This document shows positions 9,024 through 18,286 of a stretch of 64,000 bases of DNA, in pieces. A model generated the notes under the pieces. The model was not told where the DNA came from, did not search any database, and was given only the letters and a program-made list of their open reading frames with translations. A program made the position numbers and the translations under genes. Location: positions 335,014-399,013 of the forward strand of contig NZ_MYFN02000003.1 in NCBI RefSeq assembly GCF_004514425.2, written 5' to 3'. How positions within the stretch are numbered: position 1 is the first letter of the stretch; every line of letters begins with the position of its first letter. The DNA is from Shinella sumterensis (GTDB lineage Bacteria; Pseudomonadota; Alphaproteobacteria; Rhizobiales; Rhizobiaceae).

Positions 9024-9989
9024 ATGGCCGTGTTTTCCGAAGTCCAGACGCTCAACAGCCCGAGCGGTGCGACGCTTGCGCTTCGCCATGCGCCGGCGCG
9101 CGGCAAGCCGCGCGGCATCCTGCTCCTGAGCCACGGCCTTGCCGAACACAGCGCCCGCTATGACGCCTTCGCGACGCGCATGGCGGACGAGGCATTCCAT
9201 GTCTATGCACACGATCATCGCGGCCACGGCCATACGACGGCGCGCGATGCGCCGCGCGGCCAGTTCGCGCCGAAGAACGGCGTCGACCGCGTGCTGGAGG
9301 ATATGCGCGCGGTCCGCGACCTGGCCATCGGCCGGCATCCGGGCCTGCCCGTCGTGCTGTTCGGCCACTCCATGGGCGGCCTGCTGGCGCTCGCCTATGC
9401 CGAGGCGCGTCCCGGCGATATCGATGCGCTGGCCGTGTGGAATTCCAACCTGGAGCCGGGGCTGGCCGGGCGGGTCGCCCAGGTCGTGCTGGCCGCGGAG
9501 CGCATGCTGAAGGGGTCCGATGTGCCGAGCGGCGTCCTGCCCCGCCTCACCTTCGGCGCCTGGGGCAAGCGCATCGCCGGCGCGCGCACGCCCTTCGACT
9601 GGCTGTCGCACGATGCCGCCGCGGTGGATGCCTATATCGCCGATCCGCTCTGCGGCTTCGATGTGAATGTCTCGATGTGGCTCGACATTTTCGCCGTCAC
9701 CTTCGCCGATGCGTCCGCCGAAGGGCTCGGCCGCCTGCCGAAATCCCTGCCGATCCACCTGGTCGGCGGCGGTGAGGATCCGGCGACGGAGAACGGCAAG
9801 GCGACGCGCGCCTTCGCAGCGCGACTTGAAAAATCGCGGCTTGAGGACGTGACGACAACAGTCTATCCCGGCATGCGCCACGAGACGCTGAACGAGATTG
9901 CGCTCCTGCGCGACCCGGCCGTGGACGCCTTTGCCGGCTGGTGCCGGCGCGTGGCGGAGACCAAGCGCCGGAGCCCCGAAGCCGCATGA
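9024..9989 (+). CDS. Alpha/beta hydrolase, monoacylglycerol-lipase type (Hydrolase_4)
   Basis: 321 aa from ATG 9024. The strong ribosome site GGGAGGA abuts this ATG, so the in-frame GTG at 9030 (spacing 7) may be the true start. The serine hydrolase triad is visible: nucleophile in 'LFGHSMGGLLAL', acid in 'LVGGGEDPAT' and His in 'YPGMRHETLNE'. The oxyanion segment is 'LLLSHGLAEHSARY' and 'DHRGHGHT' is typical of monoglyceride or lysophospholipases. It has no signal peptide, so it acts in the cytoplasm. The stop overlaps the next gene's ATG (ATGA), implying translational coupling with a DMT exporter, perhaps for a product of the hydrolase. Confidence 0.85.
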   Translation: MAVFSEVQTLNSPSGATLALRHAPARGKPRGILLLSHGLAEHSARYDAFATRMADEAFHVYAHDHRGHGHTTARDAPRGQFAPKNGVDRVLEDMRAVRDLAIGRHPGLPVVLFGHSMGGLLALAYAEARPGDIDALAVWNSNLEPGLAGRVAQVVLAAERMLKGSDVPSGVLPRLTFGAWGKRIAGARTPFDWLSHDAAAVDAYIADPLCGFDVNVSMWLDIFAVTFADASAEGLGRLPKSLPIHLVGGGEDPATENGKATRAFAARLEKSRLEDVTTTVYPGMRHETLNEIALLRDPAVDAFAGWCRRVAETKRRSPEAA

Positions 9990-10930
9990 GCACGTCTGCT
10001 GTAATGCCGTTGCGCAACGAGGTCAGCCTCGGCCTCTTCCTCATGGTTCTCTCGGTGCTGGTGTCCCCTGTCATCGATATCTTCGCCAAGCTCGCCGTCA
10101 CCGCCGTGCCGGCCACCGAGATCACCTTCGTGCGCCTGCTCTTCCAGATGGTGGTGCTGGCACCGATCTGCCTGATGCGCGGCACCCTGCTGGATGTGAC
10201 CTGGCGCAAGATGGGCCTGCATGCGGCCCGCGGCCTGCTCATGGCGATCACCATGATCAGCTTCGTCACGGCGCTCGCCGTCATGGAGGTGGCGGATGCC
10301 ATTGCCATCTTCTTCGTCGAGCCGATCATCCTGACGATCCTCGGGTCGATCGTGCTGAAGGAAACCATCGGCTGGCGGCGCTACACGGCCTGCGCCGTCG
10401 GCTTCTTCGGCTCGCTGCTCGTCATCCGGCCCAGCCTGCAGGAGGTGGGCCTCATCGCGCTGATGCCTGTCGTCGCGGCGTTCTCGCTGGCCCTTTTCTT
10501 TCTGCTGACACGGCTCGTTGCCCAGAAGGAGGATCCCTGGTCCATGCAGTTCTATGCCGGCTTCTGGGGTGCGCTGTTCGCCGGCCTGCTGCTTGCCGTC
10601 GGCAACAGCCTCGGCATCGGCATTCTGACCCCGGTCATGCCGGACCTCAAGAACACGCTTTACATTGCCGGCGCCGCCATCGCCGCCACCATTGCCGGCG
10701 TGCTCGGGGTCTATGCCTACCGCTCCGCGCCGGCCTCGACGCTCGCGCCGCTGCAATATCTGGAGATCGTCTCGGCGACAGTGCTCGGCTGGTGGGTGTT
10801 CGATCATCTGCCTGATGCCATCAAGTGGCTCGGCATCGCCATCATCATCGGCTCGGGCCTCTATGTCATCTGGCGCGAGCGGCAGGTCGGCAAGACCGCC
10901 ACCATCCCGACGGTCAACACGCCGATCTGA
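9986..10930 (+). CDS. DMT-superfamily (EamA/RhaT) transporter
   Basis: 314 aa from the ATG at 9986, which overlaps the upstream stop by 4 bases. Two EamA repeats with about ten helices ('VSPVIDIFAKLAVTAVPATE', 'VEPIILTILGSIVLKETIGW', 'LQYLEIVSATVLGWWVFDHL'). The first repeat resembles the group of rhizobial DMT permeases often called RhaT-like, but no substrate can be inferred. Co-expressed with the alpha/beta hydrolase. A GC-rich hairpin with a T run at 11000-11025 closes the unit. Confidence 0.85.
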   Translation: MSTSAVMPLRNEVSLGLFLMVLSVLVSPVIDIFAKLAVTAVPATEITFVRLLFQMVVLAPICLMRGTLLDVTWRKMGLHAARGLLMAITMISFVTALAVMEVADAIAIFFVEPIILTILGSIVLKETIGWRRYTACAVGFFGSLLVIRPSLQEVGLIALMPVVAAFSLALFFLLTRLVAQKEDPWSMQFYAGFWGALFAGLLLAVGNSLGIGILTPVMPDLKNTLYIAGAAIAATIAGVLGVYAYRSAPASTLAPLQYLEIVSATVLGWWVFDHLPDAIKWLGIAIIIGSGLYVIWRERQVGKTATIPTVNTPI

Positions 10931-10999
10931 CGAAAGTAAAATGCGGCGCGCGCGGCAGGCATCAAGTCAGTCTGAGCCGTCATCACCTGCCATCTCCCC

Positions 11000-11025
11000 G
11001 CCGCTATGCGGCCCGCGGGCTTTTT
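11000..11025 (+). terminator. Possible terminator after the hydrolase-DMT operon
   Basis: Short stem 11000-11004 with 11008-11012 followed by a GC palindrome (11011-11020) and five T's at 11021-11025. It lies between the DMT stop and the CoA-transferase ribosome site. Confidence 0.5.
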
Positions 11026-11094
11026 GTTATCCAGGGGAAAACAGGCGAAAAGCCCGATGGGTGCATGCATGCGGCCATCGCGGAGGAGTGCACC

Positions 11095-12291
11095 ATGGAC
11101 AAGTCGAACCTGCCGCTTGCCGGCATCAGGGTCATCGAACTGGCGCGGGTCCTTGCCGGCCCCTGGGCCGGGCAGATGCTGGCGGATCTGGGCGCCGATG
11201 TCATCAAGATCGAGAACCCGGATGGCGGCGACGACACCCGCGCCTGGGGCCCGCCCTTCGTGATGGGCAGGGACGGCGAAAACCTCTCGGCCGCCTATTA
11301 CCACGCCACCAACCGCGGCAAGCGTTCCATCGCCGTCGACCTGAAGACCGAGCAAGGCCGCGACACCGTCCACCGTCTCATCGCCACGGCGGATGTGGTG
11401 ATCGAAAACTTCAAGGTGGGCGGCCTCGTTAAATACGGGCTCGACCATGCGAGCCTCGCCAAACGGCACCCGAAGCTCATCTACTGCTCGATCACCGGCT
11501 TCGGGCAGGACGGCCCCTATGCCGCACGCGCCGGCTACGATTACATCGTGCAGGGCATGTCGGGCTTCATGTCCGTCACCGGCGCGCCGGACGGCGAGCC
11601 GATGAAGGCGGGCGTCGCCATCGCCGATATCTTCACCGGCATCTATGCCGTCACCGCCATCCAGGCCGCCCTCATCCATGTGATGAAGACGGGCAAGGGC
11701 CAGCACATCGACATGGCGCTGCTCGACGTGCAGTCCGCCGTGATGGCGAACCAGAACATGAATTTCCTGGCCTCCGGCACGGCGCCGACGCGGCTCGGCA
11801 ACGCCCATCCCAATATCTCGCCCTACGAGGTCGTGCCGGCATCGGACGGCCATGTCATTCTGGCCGTGGGCAATGACGGGCAGTTCCGCAAGCTCTGCGG
11901 CATCCTGAAGCTCGAAGGCATGGCGGACGACGCGCGCTTCGCCACCAACCGCGCGCGTGTCGCAAACCGCGACGAGGTCCGCCGCCGCGTCACCGCCGCG
12001 ACGGCGACCATCGCCAAGGCCGAGCTCCTGGCCGCCTGCGAGCGGGACGGCGTGCCCGCCGGGCCGATCAATTCGATTGCCGAGACCTTCGACGATCCGC
12101 AGGTCAAGGCGCGCGGCCTGCGTGTCGACCTGCCGGATGCGGACGGCAACGTCATTCCCGGCGTGCGCACGCCCATCGTCTTTTCCGGCACGCCGCTCGT
12201 CTACGACAGGCCGAGCCCGCGGCTCGGCGAGCACACCGAGGCCGTGCTGGCCGAACTTGGCATCCTCGAAACGGGAAAGAAAAACGCATGA
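11095..12291 (+). CDS. CaiB/BaiF-type (class III) CoA-transferase
   Basis: 398 aa from the ATG at 11095, preceded by GGAGG. Family III CoA-transferases move CoA between carboxylates through an Asp-bound mixed anhydride. The opening 'LPLAGIRVIELARVLAGPWAG' and 'ADLGADVIKIENP' are diagnostic; the catalytic Asp is in 'AGYDYIVQGMSGFM', and 'KAGVAIADIFTGIYA' follows as expected. Family substrates include formyl/oxalyl, carnitine and succinyl/mesaconyl CoA esters; which applies here is not readable. Its stop overlaps the start of a ThDP-dependent enzyme (ATGA), so the two probably act in one pathway. Confidence 0.88.
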   Translation: MDKSNLPLAGIRVIELARVLAGPWAGQMLADLGADVIKIENPDGGDDTRAWGPPFVMGRDGENLSAAYYHATNRGKRSIAVDLKTEQGRDTVHRLIATADVVIENFKVGGLVKYGLDHASLAKRHPKLIYCSITGFGQDGPYAARAGYDYIVQGMSGFMSVTGAPDGEPMKAGVAIADIFTGIYAVTAIQAALIHVMKTGKGQHIDMALLDVQSAVMANQNMNFLASGTAPTRLGNAHPNISPYEVVPASDGHVILAVGNDGQFRKLCGILKLEGMADDARFATNRARVANRDEVRRRVTAATATIAKAELLAACERDGVPAGPINSIAETFDDPQVKARGLRVDLPDADGNVIPGVRTPIVFSGTPLVYDRPSPRLGEHTEAVLAELGILETGKKNA

Positions 12292-13937
12292 AGACCGGTG
12301 GCCAGCTGATCGTCGATGCCCTCGTTGCCAATGGCGTGAAACGCGTTGCCTGTGTTCCGGGCGAAAGCTATCTCGCCGTGCTCGATGCGCTGCATGATAC
12401 CGATATCGATGTGCTCGTCTGCCGCCAGGAGGGCGGCGCGGCGATGATGGCCGATTGCTGGGGCCGGCTTACCGGCGAGCCCGGCATCTGCATGGTCACG
12501 CGCGGACCGGGCGCCACCAATGCCTCTGCCGGCCTGCACATCGCCCGGCAGGATTCCATCCCGATGATCCTGTTCATCGGCCAGGTGCAGCGCGACGCGC
12601 GCGAACGAGAGGCCTTTCAGGAGGTGGAATACCGCCGCGCCTTTACCGAGGTGGCGAAATGGGTGGCCGAGATCGATGATGCCCGCCGCATCCCGGAATT
12701 CGTGACCCGCGCCTTCGCCGTCGCGACCTCCGGCCGCCCCGGCCCCGTCGTGCTCGCCCTGCCGGAGGACATGCTGAGGGACGCGGTCGAGGCCGTGGAA
12801 GCGAAGCCCTATATGCCGGTCGAAGCCCATCCCGGCCCAAGCCAGATGGCCGAACTCGCCGCCCTGCTCGAAAAAGCCGAACGCCCGCTCGTCATTCTCG
12901 GTGGCACGCGCTGGTCGCAGGAGAGCGTCGCGGATGTCGCCGCCTTCGCCGAGCGCTGGTCGCTGCCGGTCTCCTGCTCGTTCCGCCGGCAGATGCTGTT
13001 CGATCACCTGCACCCCAACTATGCCGGCGATTCCGGCATCGGCATCAACCCGGCGCTGGGCAAGGAGATCCGCGAAGCCGACCTCGTCCTGCTTCTCGGC
13101 GGCCGTTACTCCGAAATGCCCTCATCCACCTACAGCCTGCTGCAAAGCCCCTATCCGCAGCAGACGCTGGTGCATGTCTATCCCGATCCGTCCGAACTCG
13201 GCCGTGTCTATCGGCCGGACCTCGCCATCTGCGCCGCGCCCGACGATTTCGTCGCCGCGCTGGACGGTCTCGCTCCGAAAGCCGTCCCGGGCTGGGCGGC
13301 CCGCACCGCAGCGATGCATGAGGCCTATCTGAAGTGGTCGACGCCGCCGATGACGGGCCCGGGCGACGTTCAGATGGGCCCGATCATGGCGTGGATCGAG
13401 GAAAACACGCCGGAGGACACCATCTTCACCAATGGCGCGGGCAACTACGCGACCTGGGTGCATCGGTTCCACCGCTTCCGCCGCTTCGCCACGCAGGCCG
13501 CGCCGACCTCCGGCTCGATGGGCTACGGCCTGCCGGCCGCCGTCGCCGCCAAGCAGCTCTTTCCCGGGCGCGAGGTCGTCTGCTTTGCCGGTGATGGCTG
13601 CTTCATGATGCACGGCCAGGAATTCGCGACCGCCGTGCGCTATGGCCTGCCGATCATCACCGTCGTCGTCAACAACGGCATCTACGGCACGATCCGCATG
13701 CATCAGGAGCGGGAATATCCCGGCCGCGTCAGCGCCACCGACCTCACCAACCCGGACTTCGCGGCACTCGCCATCGCCTATGGCGGCCATGGCGAGACGG
13801 TGGAGAAAACGGAAGACTTCGCGCCGGCCTTCCTGCGCGCCCGCGCCAGCGGCAAGCCGGCGATCATCGAGGTGAAGCTCGACCCGGAAGCGATCACGCC
13901 GCTGCGCACGCTCTCGGATATCCGGGGCGGGAAGTAG
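12288..13937 (+). CDS. Thiamine-diphosphate-dependent enzyme, acetolactate-synthase-like
   Basis: 549 aa with the three-domain layout of the POX/ALS family: PYR domain (1-170) with the conserved Glu in 'CRQEGGAAMM' and 'VTRGPGATNASAG'; central domain (190-330); PP domain (360-530) with the ThDP/Mg motif 'GDGCFMMHGQEFATAV...VVNNGIYG'. It lacks a regulatory-subunit gene nearby, so biosynthetic acetolactate synthase is unlikely. A CoA-transferase plus ThDP enzyme recalls oxalate breakdown (formyl-CoA transferase/oxalyl-CoA decarboxylase), but the PYR domain reads more like glyoxylate carboligase/ALS relatives than oxalyl-CoA decarboxylase. The activity is therefore left open: decarboxylation or carboligation of a 2-keto acid or acyl-CoA. 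Confidence 0.82.
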   Translation: MKTGGQLIVDALVANGVKRVACVPGESYLAVLDALHDTDIDVLVCRQEGGAAMMADCWGRLTGEPGICMVTRGPGATNASAGLHIARQDSIPMILFIGQVQRDAREREAFQEVEYRRAFTEVAKWVAEIDDARRIPEFVTRAFAVATSGRPGPVVLALPEDMLRDAVEAVEAKPYMPVEAHPGPSQMAELAALLEKAERPLVILGGTRWSQESVADVAAFAERWSLPVSCSFRRQMLFDHLHPNYAGDSGIGINPALGKEIREADLVLLLGGRYSEMPSSTYSLLQSPYPQQTLVHVYPDPSELGRVYRPDLAICAAPDDFVAALDGLAPKAVPGWAARTAAMHEAYLKWSTPPMTGPGDVQMGPIMAWIEENTPEDTIFTNGAGNYATWVHRFHRFRRFATQAAPTSGSMGYGLPAAVAAKQLFPGREVVCFAGDGCFMMHGQEFATAVRYGLPIITVVVNNGIYGTIRMHQEREYPGRVSATDLTNPDFAALAIAYGGHGETVEKTEDFAPAFLRARASGKPAIIEVKLDPEAITPLRTLSDIRGGK

Positions 13938-13974
13938 ACTGGAGCGGGCGTAAAAGACCCCTCGTACCGCGCCC

Positions 13975-14313
13975 TCAGCCGCGAATGTGCTGGGTCTGTT
14001 CGTAGGTCTTCGTCGAGCGCATGCCCGAGCGGCAATAGCCGAGCATGGGGCGCGGCAGCTCGTCGAGCGCATCGACCATGCCCTGCACCGCTTCCACCGT
14101 CACGCCCATCGGGCCGACCGGCACATGGGCCGTCTCGATGCCGAGTTCGCTCGCGCGCGCGGCAATCGCCGAGAATTCCGGCTGGCCGGGTTCCTCGTGA
14201 TCGGGGCGGTGGCAGACGATGGACTTGAAACCCATGGCGGCGATCGCGTCGAGGTCCTCGACCGTGATCTGGCCGGAAACAGAATATTCGTCGTTGATCT
14301 CGCGGATATCCAT
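13975..14313 (-). CDS. TIGR01244/DUF442-type phosphatase or sulfur-transferase-like protein
   Basis: 112 aa from the ATG at 14313 (AAAGGA upstream); the longer frame needs TTG. This is the beta-lactamase-hydrolase-like (BLH) phosphatase fold: 'QITVEDLDAIAAMGFKSIVCHRPDHEEPGQP' in two parts, then the P-loop 'YCRSGMRSTKTY' with the catalytic Cys and Arg of a C-x-x-G-x-R cysteine phosphatase. In other bacteria the domain is fused to or encoded beside a persulfide dioxygenase (Blh/BigR systems); no such partner is here. Convergent with the ThDP gene. Cytoplasmic, substrate unknown. Confidence 0.75.
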   Translation of the reverse strand: MDIREINDEYSVSGQITVEDLDAIAAMGFKSIVCHRPDHEEPGQPEFSAIAARASELGIETAHVPVGPMGVTVEAVQGMVDALDELPRPMLGYCRSGMRSTKTYEQTQHIRG

Positions 14314-14383
14314 GGACGTGTCCTTTCCCAAAAAGATGCGATCACCGTTTAAGCCCGTGCCGCGGGAGCGTCAATCGCGCGTG

Positions 14384-15238
14384 CTATCGCACCTCGAAGG
14401 AGAGCGCATAGCCGACGCTTTCGCCCGGCGCGAAATCCGGCGCCTCACCGCTGGCGATCAGTTCCTCGCGTGCGGCCAGGCGATGGGATACCGGCTCGAT
14501 GCCGAGCACGGCGCAGCCGGCCGACTGGTTGCGCCACACCTGCAGCCAAGGAAGCGTATCGGTCCGGAAGCGGATATGCACGCTGCGTCCGCTGAGCGCG
14601 GCGATCGGCCCGACCGATATCTCGGCCCAGCCGTGCACGGCCGTCTCCGCCGCCGGCACGCAGAATATCCGCATGTCGCCGTCCTCGAAGCGCCAGGGAA
14701 CGCTGCCGCCGGGCAGCATCGCGCCGGTCAGCCGCGTATCCCCATCGAACAGGCCCGTGCCGAAATTGATGTGGTACATGGCAAACGGCGGCCAGGACGT
14801 TTCACCGGTATTGGTCACGAGATCGTCGAGCGTGATGTGGCCGGTAAGCCTGTCGGCCCGCCAGCGGCGCGAAAGCGCCGCCGTCCCGCCATGCGCCAGC
14901 GCGACATCGACATGCCCCTCGCAGACCACTTCGCCCTCATCCGCCTCGATCTGGATATCGCGAGCGGGGTGGGAAGAGAGCGACCCGTGCAACGGATAGC
15001 GGCGGCCGTCCGTCGCCCCCTCGACCGGCACGGGGTGGCGGATATGATCGGGCCCGCAGGTGAACAAAAAGCCCGGTAGCGCCTTATCAATACGAGAATC
15101 GCCGTCGGACGGTATGGCCGTACCGGGGGTAATGTCCACGCCATGGAAAACGGCGGCGCCGACATCGAGTGCAGACTGCGGCGTCAGCTCGAGATGAAAG
15201 GCCTTGCCTTCCGTCGAGGCGGTCAGGGCGAAAGTCAT
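14384..15238 (-). CDS. Aldose-1-epimerase-like protein (DUF4432 type)
   Basis: 284 aa from the ATG at 15238, with CGGAG 6 bases upstream. It has the beta-sandwich galactose-mutarotase pattern: 'HPVPVEGATDGRRYPLHGSL' with a conserved His, 'PPFAMYHINFG' with another His, and 'GIEPVSHRLAARE' near the C-terminus carrying the Glu seen in the DUF4432 subfamily. Such proteins probably interconvert anomers of an unusual sugar or handle a sugar derivative. It is monocistronic and diverges from the L,D-transpeptidase, with no transporter or kinase next to it to hint at the sugar. Confidence 0.7.
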   Translation of the reverse strand: MTFALTASTEGKAFHLELTPQSALDVGAAVFHGVDITPGTAIPSDGDSRIDKALPGFLFTCGPDHIRHPVPVEGATDGRRYPLHGSLSSHPARDIQIEADEGEVVCEGHVDVALAHGGTAALSRRWRADRLTGHITLDDLVTNTGETSWPPFAMYHINFGTGLFDGDTRLTGAMLPGGSVPWRFEDGDMRIFCVPAAETAVHGWAEISVGPIAALSGRSVHIRFRTDTLPWLQVWRNQSAGCAVLGIEPVSHRLAAREELIASGEAPDFAPGESVGYALSFEVR

Positions 15239-15369
15239 GATTGGCTCCGGCCGGTATTGAGGAGAACGGGATGCTATTGCCAACAGTCACACAACGCCAC
15301 CGGCAGCACGGACCGGCCCGCAGATTTCTGGCGGCTCGCTGCCCTGGTAACAACTATTTGCATGCTGCG

Positions 15370-15398
15370 TTGACGTTACGTTCACCATCAATTTAGAT
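15370..15398 (+). promoter_or_regulatory. Possible promoter of the L,D-transpeptidase gene
   Basis: TTGACG (15370-15375), 17-base spacer, TTAGAT (15393-15398). The -35 is good and the -10 weak; the gene starts about 70 bases downstream. Confidence 0.35.
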
Positions 15399-15466
15399 TT
15401 TCCATATTAAGGTCTGAATTCAAGTGTTCCGTCCGCGCGATATATGCAGTCTGGCAGGTTGAGACC

Positions 15467-16882
15467 GTGAAATCGATACTGAAATCAAGCATTTCGCTTA
15501 TTGCTGCGATCTCCGTGCTCGGAATCGCCACCCTGCCCGCCGCCGCGCAGCAGCACCAGCTTTCGCGCGATACGGTTCTCGTTTCGCCCGATGGCGACAT
15601 TCTCGACTACGTTCCCAACGATGGCAGCGTGCGCTGGACGCGCGACAATCGCGGCCGCTCGGTGCTGGTCGATTCGTGGGGCGAGGTCATCGCCACCGCC
15701 ATGCCGGCCGACAGCTACTTCGCCCGCGGCGACGACTATCGCCCCCGTCGCGACCGCTATCGCCCGGTGCGCGGCTATGACGAAACGAACCCGGAATATT
15801 TTCCGCCGGCACCCGGCTCGGACTATGGCGACGACGTGACGACGGGCTCCGTACCGGAAATGCGTGAGGCGCTGCCGGGCGATATCGAGCGCCAGCAATT
15901 GCCCGACGCCGATTTCGGCGGCTCGCAGGCCATGCCCGAATTCAACGACAACGACGACATGGCCGCCCTGCCGGCCGATCCGAACCAGGAGTTCGTGCCC
16001 GGCCCGAAATTCGCGCCCGCCACCGCGCTTGGCAAGATGTCGTCCAACGAGGTCACGGCGCTCCAGGTCTTCCTCGACCGCGAGGGCTTCTCGCCCGGCG
16101 TCATCGACGGCAAGAAGGGCTCGAACGTCACCAAGGCCATCGAAGCCTGGCAGAACGCGACGGGCGACACGCTCGACCCCAACAATACAGAGGACATTCT
16201 GGAACGCCTGCGCCTGTCCGGCGGCATGGCCTTCACCACCTACGAGATCACCGCCGCCGATGCGGCCGGTCCCTACGTGGCGTCGATCCCGGAAGACTAC
16301 GCCCACAAGGCGGCCCTCCCGCACCTGTCCTTCACCTCGACCACGGAAATGCTGGCCGAGAAGTTCCATATGGACGAGGCCTACCTGAAGGAGATCAATC
16401 CGGGTGTGGATTTCACCATTCCCGGCACGATCGTCAAGGTCGTGGACATCGGCAAGCCGAAGACCGGCAAGGTGGCCAAGATCCTCGCCGACAAGGGCCG
16501 CAAGCAGGTGCTGGCCTATGATGCCAATGGCACGCTGATCGCCGCCTATCCGGCGAGCATCGGTTCGGCCGATACGCCCTCGCCGTCCGGCACGGTTACG
16601 GTCGAGCGCATCGCGCTCAATCCGGGCTACACCTACAATCCGAAGATCAACTTCAAGCAGGGCAGCAACGACAAGGTGCTTACCCTCCAGCCCGGTCCGA
16701 ACGGCCCGGTGGGAACGGTATGGATCGCGCTGTCCAAGCCGACCTACGGCATTCACGGCACGCCGGAACCGTCAAAGATCGGCAAGACCCAGAGCCACGG
16801 CTGTATCCGCCTGACCAACTGGGACGCCACCGAGCTCGCCAAGATGACGAGCGCCGGCGTCACGGTCGAATTCGTCGACTGA
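15467..16882 (+). CDS. L,D-transpeptidase (YkuD) with peptidoglycan-binding domain
   Basis: 471 aa starting at a GTG, with a signal peptide (residues 1-28, '...ATLPAAAQQ'). After a proline-rich low-complexity stretch rich in Asp/Arg/Tyr (about 75-140), a peptidoglycan-binding repeat ('EVTALQVFLDREGFSPGVID') occupies about 190-245. The YkuD catalytic domain covers about 335-471, with His in 'YGIHGTPEP' and the nucleophile in 'SHGCIRLTNWD' near residue 446. The enzyme makes 3-3 crosslinks in peptidoglycan or anchors outer-membrane proteins to it; LDTs dominate wall crosslinking in Rhizobiales. A terminator follows 23 bases after the stop. A second LDT is at 36396-37109. Confidence 0.92.
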   Translation: MKSILKSSISLIAAISVLGIATLPAAAQQHQLSRDTVLVSPDGDILDYVPNDGSVRWTRDNRGRSVLVDSWGEVIATAMPADSYFARGDDYRPRRDRYRPVRGYDETNPEYFPPAPGSDYGDDVTTGSVPEMREALPGDIERQQLPDADFGGSQAMPEFNDNDDMAALPADPNQEFVPGPKFAPATALGKMSSNEVTALQVFLDREGFSPGVIDGKKGSNVTKAIEAWQNATGDTLDPNNTEDILERLRLSGGMAFTTYEITAADAAGPYVASIPEDYAHKAALPHLSFTSTTEMLAEKFHMDEAYLKEINPGVDFTIPGTIVKVVDIGKPKTGKVAKILADKGRKQVLAYDANGTLIAAYPASIGSADTPSPSGTVTVERIALNPGYTYNPKINFKQGSNDKVLTLQPGPNGPVGTVWIALSKPTYGIHGTPEPSKIGKTQSHGCIRLTNWDATELAKMTSAGVTVEFVD

Positions 16883-16905
16883 CGGATCAGAAAGAGACGA
16901 GGACG

Positions 16906-16929
16906 AGCCGGCCACTTGGCCGGCTTTTT
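16906..16929 (+). terminator. Intrinsic terminator of the L,D-transpeptidase gene
   Basis: Perfect 8-bp stem (16906-16913 with 16918-16925), ACTT loop, then a run of T's. Confidence 0.88.
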
Positions 16930-17049
16930 CGTTCAAAGCACGATGGGGAAACCAAAAACCCGCCATCACCTGACCTGAAATCGCCCGATTTCACCCCGAG
17001 AGAGCGCTTAGATCGTCCGAAACGGACGAAAGCCCTTCTTCGGTGATCC

Positions 17050-18243
17050 ATGTATGCAAAACTCCGTCCGGCCCTGATCAGCCTCGCGCTTGCCGCCACG
17101 CTCCCCCTCCCGGCCGCCGCCGCCGATCTCATGACCTTCTGGGATGCTCCGCGAAAGGGCGGCAACAGCTTCAATACGGCCGCCCCGGACGCGGCTTATT
17201 TCAAGGCGCTGGCCGCCACCGGTGCGACCTGGGTGCGCCTCACCTTCAGCAAGTGGAAAGGCGAAGGCCGCGACTTCCTGCTCGGCGACGCCGACCGTTA
17301 CACCGGCCTTCCGCACGCCGACCTCGCCGAGCTCCTCACCACCCTCGATGCCGCGCATGCTGCCGGGTTGAAGGTCGTGGTGACGCCGCTCAGCCTTCCC
17401 GGTGCGCGCTGGAAGCAGCAGAACGACGGGAAATTCGATGACCGGCTCTGGTCGGATCCCGCCTTTGCCGACCAGGCCGTCGCCTTCTGGCGCGACCTTG
17501 CGCAAGCCTTGAAGGATCACCCCGCCATCGCCGCCTACAATCTCCTCAACGAACCGGCGCCGGAAAAGACGACCGGTCTCGTTGAAAACGGCACGATGGA
17601 AGACATTCTTGCCTGGCAGGCCAAGCACGCGAACACGCCGCGCGACCTGCCGAAACTCTACGCCCGGCTGATCGAGGCGATCCGCGCCGTCGACCCCGTC
17701 ACCCCGGTCATGGTGGACAGCGGCTATTACGCCGGTCCACGGTCCCTCGCAGCATGGCCCACGCCACTGGGCGACGACAAGGTGCTCTATGCCTTCCACA
17801 TGTACGAGCCCTATGACGCGACCAGCGCGCCCAACATGACGCGCGACACCCCGTTTTCCTATCCCGGTGTCGAGGCGACCTATGCCGGCGGCAAACAGAA
17901 ATGGGATCGCGATGCCATCGCCCGCCACATCGGCGCGGCCTTCGACTGGGCGCAATCCCAAGGGCTGCCGGCGACCCGCATCGTCGCCGCGGAGTTCGGC
18001 TGCATGCGCCTGTGGGCGGATTGCGGCACCTATCTCACCGACGTGATGGATGCCGTCGAGGCACGCGGCGGCCACTGGGCCTTCTATTCCTTCCGCGAAG
18101 ACGAATGGGACGGCATGGATTACGAACTGCCGCCCAAGGTGAAGCCCGGCCAGTTCTACTGGCTGTCCGGCCAGGGCAAGGCAGAGACGCTGCCGCGGAA
18201 CGGCAAGCTGATGGACCTTCTGAAGACGCGCATGCAGAAATGA
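17050..18243 (+). CDS. Secreted glycoside hydrolase family 5 (cellulase-like)
   Basis: 397 aa with a signal peptide ('...PLPAAAADLM', cleavage near residue 25). The TIM-barrel GH5 pattern is clear: the acid/base Glu in 'AAYNLLNEPAPEK', an aromatic-His segment 'LYAFHMYEPYD', and the nucleophile Glu in 'RIVAAEFGCMR'. GH5 enzymes hydrolyse beta-1,4 or beta-1,3 glucans or mannans. In rhizobia related enzymes act on the cell's own cellulose or exopolysaccharide, or on plant walls; no polysaccharide operon lies beside this one, so the target is open. Monocistronic, ending in a hairpin shared with the convergent chemoreceptor. Confidence 0.88.
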   Translation: MYAKLRPALISLALAATLPLPAAAADLMTFWDAPRKGGNSFNTAAPDAAYFKALAATGATWVRLTFSKWKGEGRDFLLGDADRYTGLPHADLAELLTTLDAAHAAGLKVVVTPLSLPGARWKQQNDGKFDDRLWSDPAFADQAVAFWRDLAQALKDHPAIAAYNLLNEPAPEKTTGLVENGTMEDILAWQAKHANTPRDLPKLYARLIEAIRAVDPVTPVMVDSGYYAGPRSLAAWPTPLGDDKVLYAFHMYEPYDATSAPNMTRDTPFSYPGVEATYAGGKQKWDRDAIARHIGAAFDWAQSQGLPATRIVAAEFGCMRLWADCGTYLTDVMDAVEARGGHWAFYSFREDEWDGMDYELPPKVKPGQFYWLSGQGKAETLPRNGKLMDLLKTRMQK

Positions 18244-18244
18244 A

Positions 18245-18270
18245 AAAGGCCGGGTCTTTGCCCGGCCTTT
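18245..18270. terminator. Bidirectional terminator between GH5 and chemoreceptor genes
   Basis: 10-bp perfect stem (18245-18254 with 18261-18270), with A's outside on the left and T's on the right, placed between two convergent genes. Confidence 0.8.
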
Positions 18271-18286
18271 CATTGAAGGGTGTGGT

